Part shown: piece after piece, positions 39,598-51,240 of the stretch
Position numbering within the stretch: the stretch's first letter is position 1
Layout of the letters: each line of letters opens with the position of its first letter
Assembly (NCBI GenBank): GCA_947396885.1
Contig: OX377204.1
Span: 91,460,728 to 91,524,727, forward strand
Reading direction: 5' to 3'
Source: Heligmosomoides polygyrus polygyrus
Taxonomy: Eukaryota > Nematoda > Chromadorea > Rhabditida > Heligmosomidae
DNA length: 64,000 bases
Notes under the pieces: generated by a model
Told to the model about the DNA's origin: nothing
Databases searched by the model: none
Seen by the model: the letters and a program-made list of their open reading frames with translations, nothing else
Made by a program: the position numbers and the translations under genes

Positions 39598-41399
39598 TAT
39601 TTCCTTCAAATTAGTAGCGACAAGGTGTATAAAATGAGCTCCTAGGGGAGCGAACGTGTTTCTCACACAATGAGATCTCACCCTTGGTTAAACGGCTTTT
39701 GTGAAACGATCTTTTACAGCGGACAAGCGTTGTCTTTCGTGAGTCTGACCAAGCTGGCCACTAATCTTCAACGGGGGCAGACATAACTCCAACGCCTCGC
39801 GAACCCCCCCCCCTGGCGTCGGTGCGCGACGAAATTTGACCAGTTGTCGCGGTCCGATGCTTCCGACGGTTAGAAACGCTTCCTACAGGGACATGCGGCA
39901 CGCCTTTGCCTTATTTCAACGTTTCTTGGAGATGGTATATGAATGTGGTTTCAATAGGACGATCAGCGACATTTTATACAGGAATCCTGGTCATGTGGAT
40001 GGTTTCTAGTGTCAGTATTTGCCATCTGCAACTTCTTCGGTCAACTTTTACCCGTGATTATGGTTATACTACGGAAGAAGGTCACTATCACCCATTCTCG
40101 GATCAATTGTCCTACTGCAGACTGTTGCCTACCACATTCTGTGGGATCTTAGGTACCTTGCTAGAAATGTGGTCTGGGAGCTTAAACACTGAGAACATTT
40201 CGTGCTCCGCGGCTAACCATGCGTCACCGAGCGCACGTCCGCGTTTCAGCGCCGCGACGTTGCACGCGGCTAGCGCGAGACGTCGCGTTGGAGTTAGGTC
40301 CTGGAGCAAGGCTATGAACACCGGGAATATCTAGAAGGATTCAGGCTTTCGGCTTCGCTTCTCGTCACGTTGGCCGCACGCCCATCAGAAATGGCCGGGA
40401 TTTCCATTTTCAGTTCTCTGATTTTCTGGCCATTTCGGGAAAATTTTTCTCATTTCTATTTTCTAGAAAAATGAGAATTTAGTCAGAAAACAAAAATAGC
40501 ATGTCATAGAAATTCTGCCTTAGGTATCCGACTGCCGTAACCTAAATTCTGTCACAACATCACAGCCTCTCCAACAAAAAAAACATTGATTCCAAGTTTG
40601 GTTTGAGCAATGTCTTTCATTTCAAATCGCGCCATGCACTCGCCTTATTCGCCTGATTGACGGTGCAAGTGGTACTGTCATGTAATTCCTCCAATAGAAT
40701 ATTTCACGTCTTTTAAAAAGACGTGGAAAAAACCTGTGGACTTGTTGAATCTCCAGCTTAAATACGTGGCAGGAATTCGCATTGACACTATTTGCTAGCC
40801 CAAAGCGGCTACCTCTTGTAGGCCATGGTAGACGCTTTGAAAATAAGTTGGACACTTTCGAAATCAAACTGACCACCTTACAAAGCAAAACGATCGTGTT
40901 CGACATTAGACAAGATGTCCTTTTGAATCATAAATTTTCAAAAAAGGAGGAACTGCTTTAATCATATACCGCTTCGCTTTTGTTCTGGAGGTGTTTAGTT
41001 TTATTTCAGGACTATCCAGCCTTCGTTGATAAGCGTCAAGTTAAACATGAAATGGTTCAAAAGTGTTGATTTCTAACAAAAATGCATAAAGCGAATGCTC
41101 AGAAATTTTCTCTTTTCTTGCTTTGGCTATTCGATTTCTTGAAAAATTCGATTTTCTCTTTTCTTAGAATTTTTTCAAATTTTCGCCCATCCCTGACGCC
41201 CATCGTTCTATCATAGGGGCCAGATTACCAGGGTGTACGTTGGAGTTGAACAGCAGGATACGGAAGAGATTTATCCCAGTCGGAAGGAGGCGCCTTTAGT
41301 AAAGTGAGACAGACCAAACAGGACTGCCTTCCCCGACTAGGAAATTTCAAAGAAAGAGCTTCTCTCGTAGCCCAGCTCAGTGTGTTGTCTTTATAAAAT
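39598..41399. other. No recognised gene; foldback fragment near 40610-40930
   Basis: A C-run lies at about 39805-39813. A 142-codon plus frame (39906-40334) has no recognisable domain. The stretch 40610-40930 shares AAATCGCGCCATGCACTCG and GACACTTTCGAAATCAAACT with the foldback family. The rest is unassigned. Confidence 0.35.
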
Positions 41400-41575
41400 A
41401 GTCTACTTTCAAGCCATGTTCGACTCTCGATGAACCTTGGCATCTTTGATGTTGCAATTGTGGAGTAGTTCTTTCAGCGTAGCCAAGATTGGTACAAGAC
41501 TTTATTTCGGCTGACGTTTCGGCGTTGTCGCCTTCTTCAGAGGCTGGAAAAGTCGAAGACATCTGAGAAACCACC
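41400..41575 (-). repeat. PLE terminal repeat with hammerhead-like motif
   Basis: Solo PLE terminus. It includes GTTCGACTCTCGATGAA (41407) as at 3163, AATAAAG and the hammerhead-like block, with no coding attached. Confidence 0.6.
41513..41540 (-). ncRNA. Hammerhead-ribozyme-like motif (solo PLE terminus)
   Basis: Minus strand: CTGAAGA, A, perfect stem GGCG/CGCC around ACAA, GAAAC, GTC. It differs from the 21972 copy only at the variable core base and in the loop, so the stem and both core boxes are conserved between separate copies. Confidence 0.5.
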
Positions 41576-42329
41576 CTCCCAAATGTCACTTCATTCTGCC
41601 ATTTCATATTTCAGTCTACTTTCAATTTCCCCCTGACGTGGGATAGAGTAAGCGGAATGCCCCTCCCTTCCAAATAGGGTGGATCTGGATTTCTTCGTCT
41701 TTTCCTTGGCTTTTCAATCTAAGCAATTCGGAAAATGTCGCTGAAGATGAATGGAGTATCAGAGACTCTTCCGCCCAGTAGACCCGTGGGGGCCTGTTCG
41801 CTCGGCCACCCGTCAGCTGGGCGTAGATGGCGTCGATGATCTTTCTACATGTCTTCTCTTTTCTCGTCTCCTGTCACATGCTGCTTCCTAGCTTAAGATT
41901 TAGAGGTCCAGTTTCGAGCTCTCAAGCCGCTTTCTTAGGCGGCCTCGTAAATCGACCCATCGAACGTTTATTTGCCCGAAAAAACTGCTGGTCACCTTTA
42001 TGGCTCTTGCTGTTTACGCTGGAAAACTCACCAAATCTCTCCGAACACGTGTTGTGAAGCCACTCTATTAACGCCTTCAAACAGACCTCACTTGCCTTGA
42101 CCTGCCCTCTTGTCGCGCTGGCCACAGTTCCGGATGGAGCGAGCGGCGTTCTCCTTCTTCTCCTTCTTCTTCTTCTTCTTCTTCTTCTTCTCTCTTCCCC
42201 TGCTCGAGCTTGCGAATTTGCCTCTCCTGTCCTCTTTGATCTTGTTAATTATTTTTCCTTTCCTTTCCTTCCTTCTATTCTCAACGGTAAGATAAGCTAC
42301 CATTTCCAGCCACTGAAGAGGTCAATGCG
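41576..42329. other. No gene; (TTC)n run
   Basis: Contains a (TTC)n run at about 42150-42190, flanked by CCTTTCC repeats. Otherwise unassigned. Confidence 0.4.
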
Positions 42330-42815
42330 TTACTCTTTTCCAACAAGTCTGGCTCCAATTCACCGGCCACTAGAGGCATGAAAGGCTTGGTTGGCCTCGG
42401 AAGAGCCGAACCCGCTCCTCAATGTGGGGTGCAATCCCCAGCAGACGACTCCTCCGACTGCGCCGTTCTAAACTGTAGGGTGGAGCGAAACCGGTAATTA
42501 GCTACTGTTCTGTATTGCAAAGTAAAAACAGAAGAAACGGAGAGGTGAAGAGAGAAGAGCATCCACTGGTATGCTTATGGGGTTGACTGGTTAAGAGTGA
42601 CTGAAGGCGGTTGCCTCCATAAGTGAACGTCGTCACTTACTGATTGCGGTTTCGCTTTTCATACACAAGAAATAAATGGAACCGGATCAGAAGCACTCAA
42701 CTGAACGTTCCGTCACTCACTAATGGCGCCTGTTCTGAAGAGTTAAGGCTAAAAAGTGGGTCATTCGGTTGAGGTATAATGTGTGTGGGATTCCTTATGG
42801 CATGGAAAATTTAGC
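42330..42815 (-). repeat. Composite repeat: diverged SINE plus 330-bp unit (copy 1)
   Basis: A diverged SINE (42330-42470, minus) followed by a unit containing GAACCGGATCAGAAGCACTC-like and AGTGAGTGACGGAACG-like sequence. The same pair occurs reverse-complemented at 57850-58440, so SINE and unit move or were duplicated together. Confidence 0.65.
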
Positions 42816-43923
42816 GGTTCATTTAATTTTTTCACGAAAAGAGGACGCGAAAATAAGTTTAAAAAATGTCGCAGGCTCGTTCGATCAGAAAAGGGAAGAA
42901 GGAGAGGAAAAACGGATCTAAGGAGAGGAAATTTTAATAGATTCATAAAATAGATTTTTGAATATTCGAATTTGCATGCAAAAAATCGATTTTTTTTTAA
43001 TATTCGCATTCGAATAATGCATCCGAAAAACGCCATTTTTTGAATATTCGAATTCAAATATTCAAAATCGAATGAAAATCATTCCAAAACCTATTCGAAT
43101 GGTCATTTGAACACAACTATACTAAATTGTGGCACCTTCCTCTTATGGGACCTTAATCAATCCCTCTTGGGATGAGCCATGCTTTTCATTTCTACGGGAT
43201 GCTATGATGGTAATCGGAAGGGGGCATATATTAATTTGCGTCTCCAATCCCTTACCTGAGTCTCCACGACCGCTTCAGCTGCTTTTCTACTACATGAGCC
43301 TTTACATAAATTCAAGAGGTATGTCTGTGTGGTATGGGTTGACGAAAGCAACTACCACTTTACCGTTGTCCGCTCTGGAATATTTAGATCAGAAAAAAAC
43401 CTTCCTAAATTATTGGTTCAGAGAAGACCGAACAAGTATGTAACAAGACCTGACCTTACTCCATTATGTCATTCCTTTTGCTTGCAACCATCTAACATAA
43501 GGGCTGGAACAAAACGGTTGCAAGCCCTTTTATTTTTAATTCCTTTTGCTAATCCTTTCCTGTTTATCGGTTTGTAATTAATTGCGCTTTCGTATATGAC
43601 GACTGAAACCTAATGCAGGAAGCAGGAAAGAACCTGAAATCTCGTGCAGGCAACAGATGGCCCACCTCATCCAACTATGCTTCTGCACCTTCTGCACATG
43701 TCTCAAATTAGAAGACACTTTGTGGTCCTTATCCCGTTTGCAAATTACCGCCGAGATGAAAGAGGGAAGGGTCCGAAGCGTTGTCTGAACGGAAGAGCGA
43801 GTCATATAAGAAAGGTCCCCACCCCTCAATTAGTATAAAAATGTGTTTCTTCTCTGCCAAGTCCTCAAATCCAAGGAGTAGGGGTCCTTGAGGTTATGAT
43901 ACTATGGACTACTACTAGTGCCT
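42816..43923. other. Mostly unassigned; SINE tail fragment
   Basis: A SINE 3' fragment (minus) lies at about 43147-43205. An open piece near 43325-43375 reads VWVDESNYHFTVVRSG, vaguely like a Tc1 catalytic segment but too short to assign. Repeated AATATTCGAATTC-type AT palindromes occur at 42955-43090. Confidence 0.35.
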
Positions 43924-44218
43924 GGGCGCGTGTAGCGCAGTCGGAGGAGGCGCGACTGTCGCGTGCACCCGATACCAGGTTCCTGGTTCGGATTTCCCGC
44001 CCAGGCCAACCAAGCCTTCCATCCCTCCGGGGTCGGTGAATTGGTACCAGACGTGTCTGGGAAGGATAAAGCGCGGACTTGTTCATCGGCTGGCCGCGGC
44101 AAGTCATTGTATGGCCAAATACGCATTCATGTCGCCTCCACGACATCCCGTAGAAGTGGAATGCGCTGGCGCATCCCAGAAGGGATTGAGTAACGCTATC
44201 CCTTATCCTTTATCCTTT
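43924..44218 (+). mobile_element. SINE, near full length
   Basis: Complete head with A and B boxes, body and TCCTTTATCC tail. CTACTAGTGCCT occurs just before it (43911) and just after it (44219), a probable 12-bp target-site duplication. Confidence 0.92.
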
Positions 44219-44283
44219 ACTACTAGTGCCTCAGGAGCGCTAGGGGTCTCTTGTTAGCCCGCGATCTCATTGACTTCAAGCGG

Positions 44284-44635
44284 GTCATGGCTCAGTGGGT
44301 AGTAGCGTTGCTTCACGCGAGACAGGTCGTGAGTTGGGGTCTCCTGCAGTGCGACGTTTTGCACAGTAAGAGAAGAGTTGCCACGCATCTCGAATCAAGT
44401 TTTTAGTCTCGAATCCCAACACATCCAATCAAATCTCCCTTACTTCATCAGGTTGGCCCATTGATGCTGTACTCGCATGTAAGGGGTAAAACTATGAATT
44501 GACCCTCGGCTGATCACTGCAAGTCATCAAGTCGCTGTGTAAACCAAACGCGCATTCAAATTGTGTCCAAGATAACTCGCAGAAGTAGATTACGTGGCGC
44601 ATCCCGGACAGGGATTAATCAACGTTGTCCCTTAT
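44284..44635 (+). mobile_element. Diverged SINE with alternative tRNA-like head
   Basis: The head TGGCTCAGTGGGTAGTAG is a good A box of a different tRNA type, with GAGTTGGGGTCTCC where the B box should be. From about 44505 the 3' half of the common SINE follows (GATCACTGCAAGTCATCAAG, GTAGATTACGTGGCGCATCC). Confidence 0.5.
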
Positions 44636-45267
44636 ATCGCAAACGCGAGTAGAGAAAAAGTAGACTTGCGTAGCTCTTTAGTTTTTATTCTGTGGGTAAT
44701 TTTTGCTCTAAAATACATTTTCTCATAGAAGAATTTATTGCGTTTTCCCATAGGCTTCAGAAGTTGATGCCGACAAGGCAAGAATATGTTGAAGGCTGTG
44801 AACGCATATAGATTTCGTTTGTTCGGAACACCGCACGGTGATTCGAACTTTTCTCGCCACATTTTAACCCACTTTCCTCAGTTTTCTTCATTTACCTTCT
44901 CCAATAGCATTTAGGAGAATTTGTCTCGTTCTTAAACTTTTCCCATAATTTATTTTTTCGGCGTCATTATAATCGATTGGCCTTCACTCCAATAAAGTTC
45001 AATTACCCAAGTTTGAGAAATTTTTGCAAAACCACGTAAGAATTATCCATCTGACTACCCACACTTTATGTCGGTTAGATCGACATAGAACTCAATCCCC
45101 CCACAATACCATGGCTATGATTTGGTGTATCCCTCCCTTGTTCTTATCCATGTTTTTACAGTTTTTTATTTCTCAATGAGGACGGAACAAATTTGTTTCA
45201 ATCACCTCCTTCTATGTATATTCTCACATTTCAAATTCTGTGTAGTACCGTAAGTCCTCAAAGCACA
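44636..45267. other. No recognised feature
   Basis: AT-rich unassigned stretch. Confidence 0.35.
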
Positions 45268-45489
45268 ATGGTAGCACAGTCGGAGGAGCCGGCGGGCTGT
45301 CGCCATACCCCGATCAAAGACCCTGGATCGAGTCCCCCGTAGGCAAGTTAGGCTTTCCACGCCACCTGACCAGACCAATTAGCCCCAGACTTTTCTGGGA
45401 CTGATAAACACGGACTGGTCCAGCAGCCGACAACCACAAGTCATTGTATAGGGCTCATACCATTCAAATTGACTTCACGACATCTCTAA

Positions 45490-46186
45490 CTAGGGAAGGT
45501 TTTCGACCTCCCAGGGAACTTCAACATGAGATCAGAATTATTAGAAAGAGCTCGGAATGCTGATTACGAATGTGGGTGTCAAAATTGCAAAATGATATTC
45601 CTGAGCGAGTTATGGCCTGCCGAAATCGGGCGACCTCACTACAGCCTGGCTGTGCGACACACCGGGCGCGAGTGTGCTGAGTCGTCAGGGCTCCGTATAA
45701 AGGAACAGCCAGCTGCGGAAGTGGCACAGGGGTAGTGCCCGTGGGACGGGTGGGACGTCGTTGGTTCGGTTCCCGTTGCTCCTGGCTTTTTCGCAAATCA
45801 TAACTTATTCTAGGAGAACAGGACACCAGGAGTGTCCTGTTCGAGGTGATCACCAATGTAACCTGCCTTATGCCATGAGTAATTCAAAAAGTTAGAAAAC
45901 CTGTGGGCACAAAACATACGGTAAATCTGCGATAGAACGCTCTGTAGGTTGTCTCCCTGGGTCGTGTTGAACTCCAAGCTATTTACCATGGCTAACAACC
46001 TCACCCTTTTCATAATTCAGAACAAAAGGATCCTATGGTGAGGCCCCCGATTTCGGCGGACCATAACTCGCTCAGGAGTTTTATTTTGCAATTTTGACGC
46101 CCATATTCGTAATTAGCATTCCGAGCCCTTGCTAATGATCCTAGTCTCATATTGAAGTGCCATGGGAGGTCGAAACCCTTCCCTAG
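45490..46186. mobile_element. 697-bp long-TIR element with TAA target duplication
   Basis: Begins CTAGGGAAGGTTTTCGACCT and ends with the reverse complement of CTAGGGAAGGGTTTCGACCT. The inverted arms are about 145 bp with about 85% identity. TAA lies at 45487-45489 and 46187-46189. The 3-bp TWA duplication suggests a PIF/Harbinger-type non-autonomous element. The interior contains a tRNA-like segment near 45720-45785 and no transposase. Confidence 0.7.
45718..45787 (+). repeat. tRNA-like segment (A and B boxes), not a functional tRNA
   Basis: GTGGCACAGGGGTAGTGCC (A-box style D arm) and GGTTCGGTTCCC (B box) are spaced as in a tRNA, but the acceptor and T stems do not pair. It lies inside the 697-bp element. 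Confidence 0.45.
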
Positions 46187-46258
46187 TAAGGGTAGAATGC
46201 GTAGCGTATCTCAGAAAGAAAAGGATTAACGCCAGCATCTCTCCCTTATCCTTTACCC

Positions 46259-46698
46259 TTTAGTTAGTTGAGCAATACACGGTGTAGTTATCCTTTGGCC
46301 GTACCACAGAAGGTGAGGCCCCTTCGGCAGCCGTGCGGATCGTTAAGTTGAATGATGCCCTCGCTTCATTGAACCTTTGGAATTAGATCAGCCGTGCCTG
46401 GGATTCCGGACGGGACGGATTACGCTGCTGCTAAAGACAAGAACGACCTTACAATGACCTTGGTACGGAAGCAGGTTCTAGGGGTGATTGAACGTCTTGT
46501 TTCACTGTCCATAGCACTGTAGTCTGACACAACTTAAAGCAAAAGTTATCAAATCCATGGCGATAGAGCGTAGTGATCTAGCTCCAAGTTTCAATATAGA
46601 CCAAATTGTCGCGAAGATGCTTAAGAATTTAGGGTAAATTTTGGTTTGCTGAAACATTTGCACAAGCCATCTTAACTCAGCGATGGAAAGTCGTTTTA
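46259..46698. other. No recognised feature
   Basis: Unassigned sequence before the mariner. Confidence 0.35.
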
Positions 46699-46769
46699 TT
46701 AGGCTGATGATTCTTGGGCATTTGAAGCGCGAAATAGTTTATCTCATAATATCTAAACAACAACAGTTT

Positions 46770-48510
46770 GTCACTTAAAGTGAGCACCGTTGGTATCATT
46801 GGTCTTCTGCCATCGTGTTTGTAGGGCGTGGATGCCTTTCCTACAAAACGTAGCAGGTTGCGCCATGAAGAACGCTTTGATTGGCCCTTCAATGTCGTCT
46901 CGATTTGTGAAATGGAGATCGAAACGGCGTTGGAGATTCGAGAAATATCGGAGGAGCGAGGTCTGGGGAGTATGGGGGATGGGGAAGGATTGTCCAGCCC
47001 TACTTCAGTAGAGTACGTTGGACTGCAGCTGAATCTTACAAAGACGATGTTCTTGAGGAACGAACAAGTCTCTGATGCCCCATTCCCTCTCAACGGAACG
47101 AACATCTCCGAATGCTCCAGCTACGCGTACCTGGGTCGCGAAGTCAACATGGCCAACGACCTAGCGCCAGAGCTGAGCAGGAGGAAACGAGCGCGGCTTG
47201 GTGGAGCTTTCAAGAGCGTCGAAGAAGTCGCGAAGAAGATGAAGGACGTCCGACTCCGTGCCCACCTATTCGACTGCACCGTTCTTCCTGCCCTAACATA
47301 CGCCTCAGAGACCTGGGCTATACGAAAGCAATATGAGCACGCGATCAGCTTCGCGCAGCGTGGAATCGAGAAGACGATGCTCGGAGTGACACGACTCACG
47401 CAAGTGAGAGAAGGCCTCCGGAGTCCGAGCTTCGCCGAGGTTCGAAGATCAGACACGCTGTCGCATGAGCCAAGTCGTCGAAAATTAGGTGGGCCGGCCA
47501 CGTAATGCGCTTCTTAGACACCCGCTGGACAAAAGCGGTCACCGACTGAGTTCCACGGGATGTCAATAAAATACCAGGGCGCCCACCAACACATCGGTCG
47601 GAGTTCTTCGTGAAAGCCCTGAACGAACGATACATATGACGCTCTTCGTGTCCCTGGAGCAAGGAGGATCCATTGGAGCACTCTGGCACGCGGCAGGAAC
47701 GAATGGAGACACTGCTAGCGCCCGCTCGAGCAAGTTGATGATCAACGGGACGACAGGTGATACAGGTGATCCTCAGTAGTTTAGTCTTAGTCGACCTTGC
47801 AATGTGTGGTCTATCGTTGTCATGCTGGAAGTATACATTGGCCTGCTCTTTCGTGTAATTTGGAGTGGGCATTCAATTTCTGCGGTTGGCTAACGTAGAC
47901 CTCCGCTGTCATCGTCAGACCTTCATCCAGCAGCTTCAAAAATACTACTCCGTGGACGCCCACCAAACGCCCAACACCATCTACCTCATGTACAAATCGG
48001 GTTCGAGACCTCTTCTGCCTTGTCTCCTTTGTTGTCCCACTGGACACGGCGGTGAGCGTTAGTCCTGCGTTATACTTCGGCGACGCTGTTGTCGCGTCTT
48101 AGGATGAGGAGAGAAGATGCTGCGTCGACTCTGCGATCCATATCACGCTGGGTCGTACAGTATCCATCGACCAATTTCTCTAACCTTGCCAATGGACTTC
48201 ATTCTGCGAGCTACAGTTGATTGGTTAACCACAAGCATGAGTGACATCTCGCAGGTGGTCTGATATGGACCGTCTCAACTTGGCTCCGAAGCACGTCCAA
48301 ATCCAACTCCTTTGGGAGCTCCGACCTGTCTTCATCTTCCATGGAATTGTAGCCATTCTTGAACCTCGAGAACCAATTATAGACTGTGATTCCAACAAGG
48401 ACTCCTTCCCTATAAACCTCCTTTAGACGCTCGTAAGTTTGATGGTGTGGAGTACAGAAAAGAAGAGGCGCAACATCACGTTGTGGATGCGAGCATCAGA
48501 AGGCGTGAAT
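46770..48510 (-). pseudogene. Mariner transposase, interrupted by RTE
   Basis: From the N-terminal side: TPSDARIHNVMLRL near 48500, NQSTVARRMKSIGKVRE near 48200, GVHGVVFLKLLDEGLTMTAE then VYVSQPQKLNAHS near 47900, and QHDNDRPHIARSTKTKLL at about 47790-47840, where the second catalytic Asp is kept. After the RTE the frame resumes with GWTILPHPPYSPDLAP, where the third Asp is lost (PIF for SDY). It ends LHFTNRDDIEGPIKAFF and CRKGIHALQTRWQKTNDTNG with a stop at 46770-46772. Many stops in the N-terminal half show age. It is dead. Confidence 0.8.
47012..47772 (+). pseudogene. RTE LINE 3' portion inserted in mariner
   Basis: Starts YVGLQLNLTKTMFLRNEQV and runs through AYLGREVNMANDLAPELSRR, LRAHLFDCTVLPALTYASET and MLGVTRLTQVREGLRSPSF, then in other frames KIRWAGHVMRFLDTRWTKAV to the ARRNEWRHC..RPLEQVDDQR end, followed by a GATACAG tail. 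TCAGTAG on both sides (47005-47011 and 47773-47779) is a probable target-site duplication. It is a different RTE subfamily from 60171-63063 and matches the 8100 and 33990 fragments. Confidence 0.85.
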
Positions 48511-48520
48511 TGCTAAGCCA

Positions 48521-48965
48521 TAACTGCTGGTTGTAGACGTATTAAAGTGACCGTTAAGAACGGTTTTGTAGAGGTTTTTCCTCTATCGATCTGCTGGTCA
48601 AATGTTTTGAACATTGTGTCTAAAGCGGCGGGAATACCCTTCTCAAGTTGAAAAAGCGCAAATATCCGAGAACTTTTGCATCAACCTAATAGAAGGCTTT
48701 CGGAAAAAGTTTTTAAAGGCCTTCCGAAATGGATAGAACGCGTCTGATAAAACTGCAAACATTACGAAATGTCGAATTTCATCAAACGTTATTGGAGTTA
48801 GGACATTATCGAGATCCCGCCGCGTCACGTGCCAAAATGTCTCAATAGGTCTTCAAGTGGAAGGAGCGGATATGTAACGTCAGTGTCGAGGACGTTCTCG
48901 AAGAAGTCCGACCAACTGAAGAATCTGTCCAATATTTATCAGAACATCTTGATCACTGGATTAGA
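48521..48965. other. No recognised feature
   Basis: Unassigned. The right end of the mariner should lie near here but was not identified. Confidence 0.35.
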
Positions 48966-49242
48966 TAAAGGCTAAAGGACTGTGGAACTCAACCTTTTTT
49001 GGGATGCGCCACGCATTCTACTTCTACGGGATATCGGTTCGATGTGTATGTGCCTATACAAGGTCTTGCGATGGTCTGCCGATAGAAAAGTCAGTAATTT
49101 ATTGTTCCCAGACAAGTCTATCAGCAACTCGCCTACCTCAGACGGATGGAAGGCTAGACTGAGAAGGAAATCCGAACCAGGAGCTTGGATTCGAGTGCAG
49201 GCGACTGGTCGCGCGCCACCCTTCCGTGCCATACACGGTCGC
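48966..49242 (-). mobile_element. SINE, diverged
   Basis: Minus-strand copy with tail, GTAGAAGTAGAATGCGTGGC and CCAGACAAG motifs and a damaged head. Confidence 0.75.
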
Positions 49243-49764
49243 ATTGAAGATAAAGAAGTTCTGGGAGTCAAATGTTTAAAGATGGTTTAAAACGCTTCAG
49301 ACCACGAATCCATAGATTTTGATGAACACACTGACTTCGATACATCCGTTACTATAGATGGAAGGTTTCTTTAAAACAGCGAGGAATTCTCGATTTGAAA
49401 TGAAAATTCTTCAAAATTTAACTATCACCATAATCAGTGAATCCTGATCGACGAACATCTACTCAGCTAAGCTCCAAAACAATGGGATCTGTAGCAATGT
49501 CTGGCTGACTCATGCTGCGTATTACCGGTTCTTATCTCCGAAAAACGCCTGCACAACGTTTGAGGCCAGCGCGCGTGCGCGCGACCGTGTCCAGCCTTCT
49601 CATTATGAGAGATCCTCCTGTCGTGTTTCGCACCAAACAGTCCTATTTCTTCGCTCCTGCGTCACGTTTACTCGACCTTCGACTCTACTGATCTGCACAG
49701 TTGTGATGGTAGTTCCTATTTGGCACAATGGCGCAGTTCGCCCTATTAAAGGAACGTGACGTCT
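49243..49764. other. No recognised feature
   Basis: Unassigned. Contains a GCGCGCGTGCGCGCGACC alternating stretch near 49568-49585. Confidence 0.35.
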
Positions 49765-50835
49765 TCCATTTTCACGTCGAAGCGGACACTTTTCAAATCA
49801 AATTGAACACTTTTCACGTCCAATTGGACACTCGTCTAAGCTTGCCTAAGATTTTTTAAATTGAAGCGAACTCTTCCAAATCGAGATGAGCTTCAGGCAG
49901 ATTGAACTACAGACTCACTAAGATGGTTAGAATAATTTTTTGTTCAAGAAAAATTTGGTGAAACTTTCTTTTAATTTTTTTAGTTCACCTGCCCCAATAT
50001 CTGTAGTAATTCTACTAAAATTTCATTTTTTGAGAAAAAAAATAAGAAATTAAATTTAGTTTTAATGCGCAGCAAGGTAGCCACGATGTAGTGCATTAAA
50101 AGACTGGATCGCGATACGCACTCAAAATGTTCATTTTTATTTTCAACTTTTATTTGATTGATGCTGTAAATACTGCTTACATCGATGTGAAGATATGAGA
50201 GATTCTTACAATTGTTTATGTGGCACCGTTTGCAGGTGTAAAACGGCATGCAAACAGAAATTTTTCTCTCAATCGAATAAAAATCGCGACGTCTCGGAAG
50301 AGGACATGGCGCAATCGCTGTTTTTGTCGATATAAAATGGCCGCCTTTCTGCATTTTAAAACAAGCTTTGAACCATTGTTTTTCTCAAAAATAAATTTTT
50401 ATGAAATTTTTAACTATCTGTTCTCTTATTGGGAAGTAAATTAAAGCTTCAAAGAAAGCTAAACTAACATTTGTTTTTTTAAGAAAAAAAATAAGAAATT
50501 AAATGTTTCTAGCAATATAAAAAAAGCTTTCTGTTCTTTAAAACAGGCTTTGAATCATTGTTTTTCTCAAAAAAAAAATTTTTAATAAAATTTTTAACTC
50601 TGTTCTCTTATTGGGAAGTAAATTAAAGCTTCAAAGAAAGCTAAACTAACATTTGTTTTAAACAAAAAATTATTCTAACAATTTTTGAGAGTTTCTAGCT
50701 TAATGTAGAAGGAGCTCATTTTGATTTCGAAGAGTTCGCTTTGATTTCACAATTCTTCGGCTAGCTTAGAAGAGTGTGCAGTTTGATTTGAAAAGTTTCC
50801 AATTTGGTTTGACAAGTTCGACGTGAAAATGGTAT
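49765..50835. mobile_element. Foldback DNA element, copy 3 (most complete)
   Basis: The left arm has, in order, ACTTTTCAAATCAAATTG, CTAAGCTTGCCTAAG, AAGCGAACTCTTCC, GAGATGAGCTTC and AGAATAATTTTTTG. The right arm shows the same blocks reversed (AAAAATTATTCTAAC, GGAGCTCATTTTGATT, GAAGAGTTCGCTTTG, GAAAAGTTTCCAATTTG). The centre repeats an ATCGAATAAAAATCGCGACG symmetry. A direct duplication of about 110 bp also lies inside (50350-50460 against 50540-50650). No coding. Confidence 0.65.
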
Positions 50836-51057
50836 ATTTCAGTATGGAATACCTTCAGTTTTTACGGAATCCATCAGGAGTGGCCACCACCAACTGGGAC
50901 CAATGCGAGCTCTGTACTCTCTTGTGAGAACATAGTGGTGGTGAAGCGCATGGAGCAGCGGTGATGATTCTGACGCGCAGTTCGACATCGCAGCCTGGAA
51001 GACCCTGGCTGGATACGTTGTAGATTGCGTTCAAGAATACCGCAATCAATAGGAAAG

Positions 51058-51240
51058 ATGAGCTAGCTGGTGACGGTCACCCTGAGGGTGGCGCCATTTG
51101 CCGACCTCTGCGGGTTTGATCCCCAGCGGGCGCCATCCAGAAGGCCGCTATGGGGCTGACCCGAACAGAAGGGTCACTCACACACGTCTTCCCCCGCCGA
51201 GATGCTAACCAATCCAGTCTTGCTGCTTACTCCCCTTTCA
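51058..51240 (+). repeat. tRNA-like or second SINE type
   Basis: GATGAGCTAGCTGGTGACGG and GCGGGTTTGATCCCCAGCGG resemble A and B boxes, followed by a body with CCGCTATGGGGCTGACCC and a pyrimidine-rich end. One copy only, so the assignment is tentative. Confidence 0.35.

Larger units (their letters stand above)
45268..46258 (+). mobile_element. Diverged SINE split by a TAA-flanked element
   Basis: The SINE runs 45268-45489 and resumes at 46187 (GGTAGAATGCGTAGCGTATC) to its TCCTTTACCC tail near 46258. The interval is a separate DNA element. Confidence 0.7.
46699..48520 (-). mobile_element. Mariner transposon split by an RTE LINE
   Basis: The left end on the plus strand, TTAGGCTGATGATTCTTGGG, follows TA at 46697-46698. 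The transposase reads continuously across the RTE insertion (47012-47772). No right TIR was located. Confidence 0.75.

Noticed and set aside
42135..42190. Poly-Leu or poly-Phe/Lys frames
   Set aside because: Translations of a TTC/CTT repeat.
43500..43540. GC hairpin followed by T-run resembling a rho-independent terminator
   Set aside because: The window is clearly nuclear eukaryotic DNA. The stem is short and interrupted, with no gene upstream.
45718..45787. Possible functional tRNA gene
   Set aside because: Acceptor and T stems do not pair. It lies inside a transposable element.
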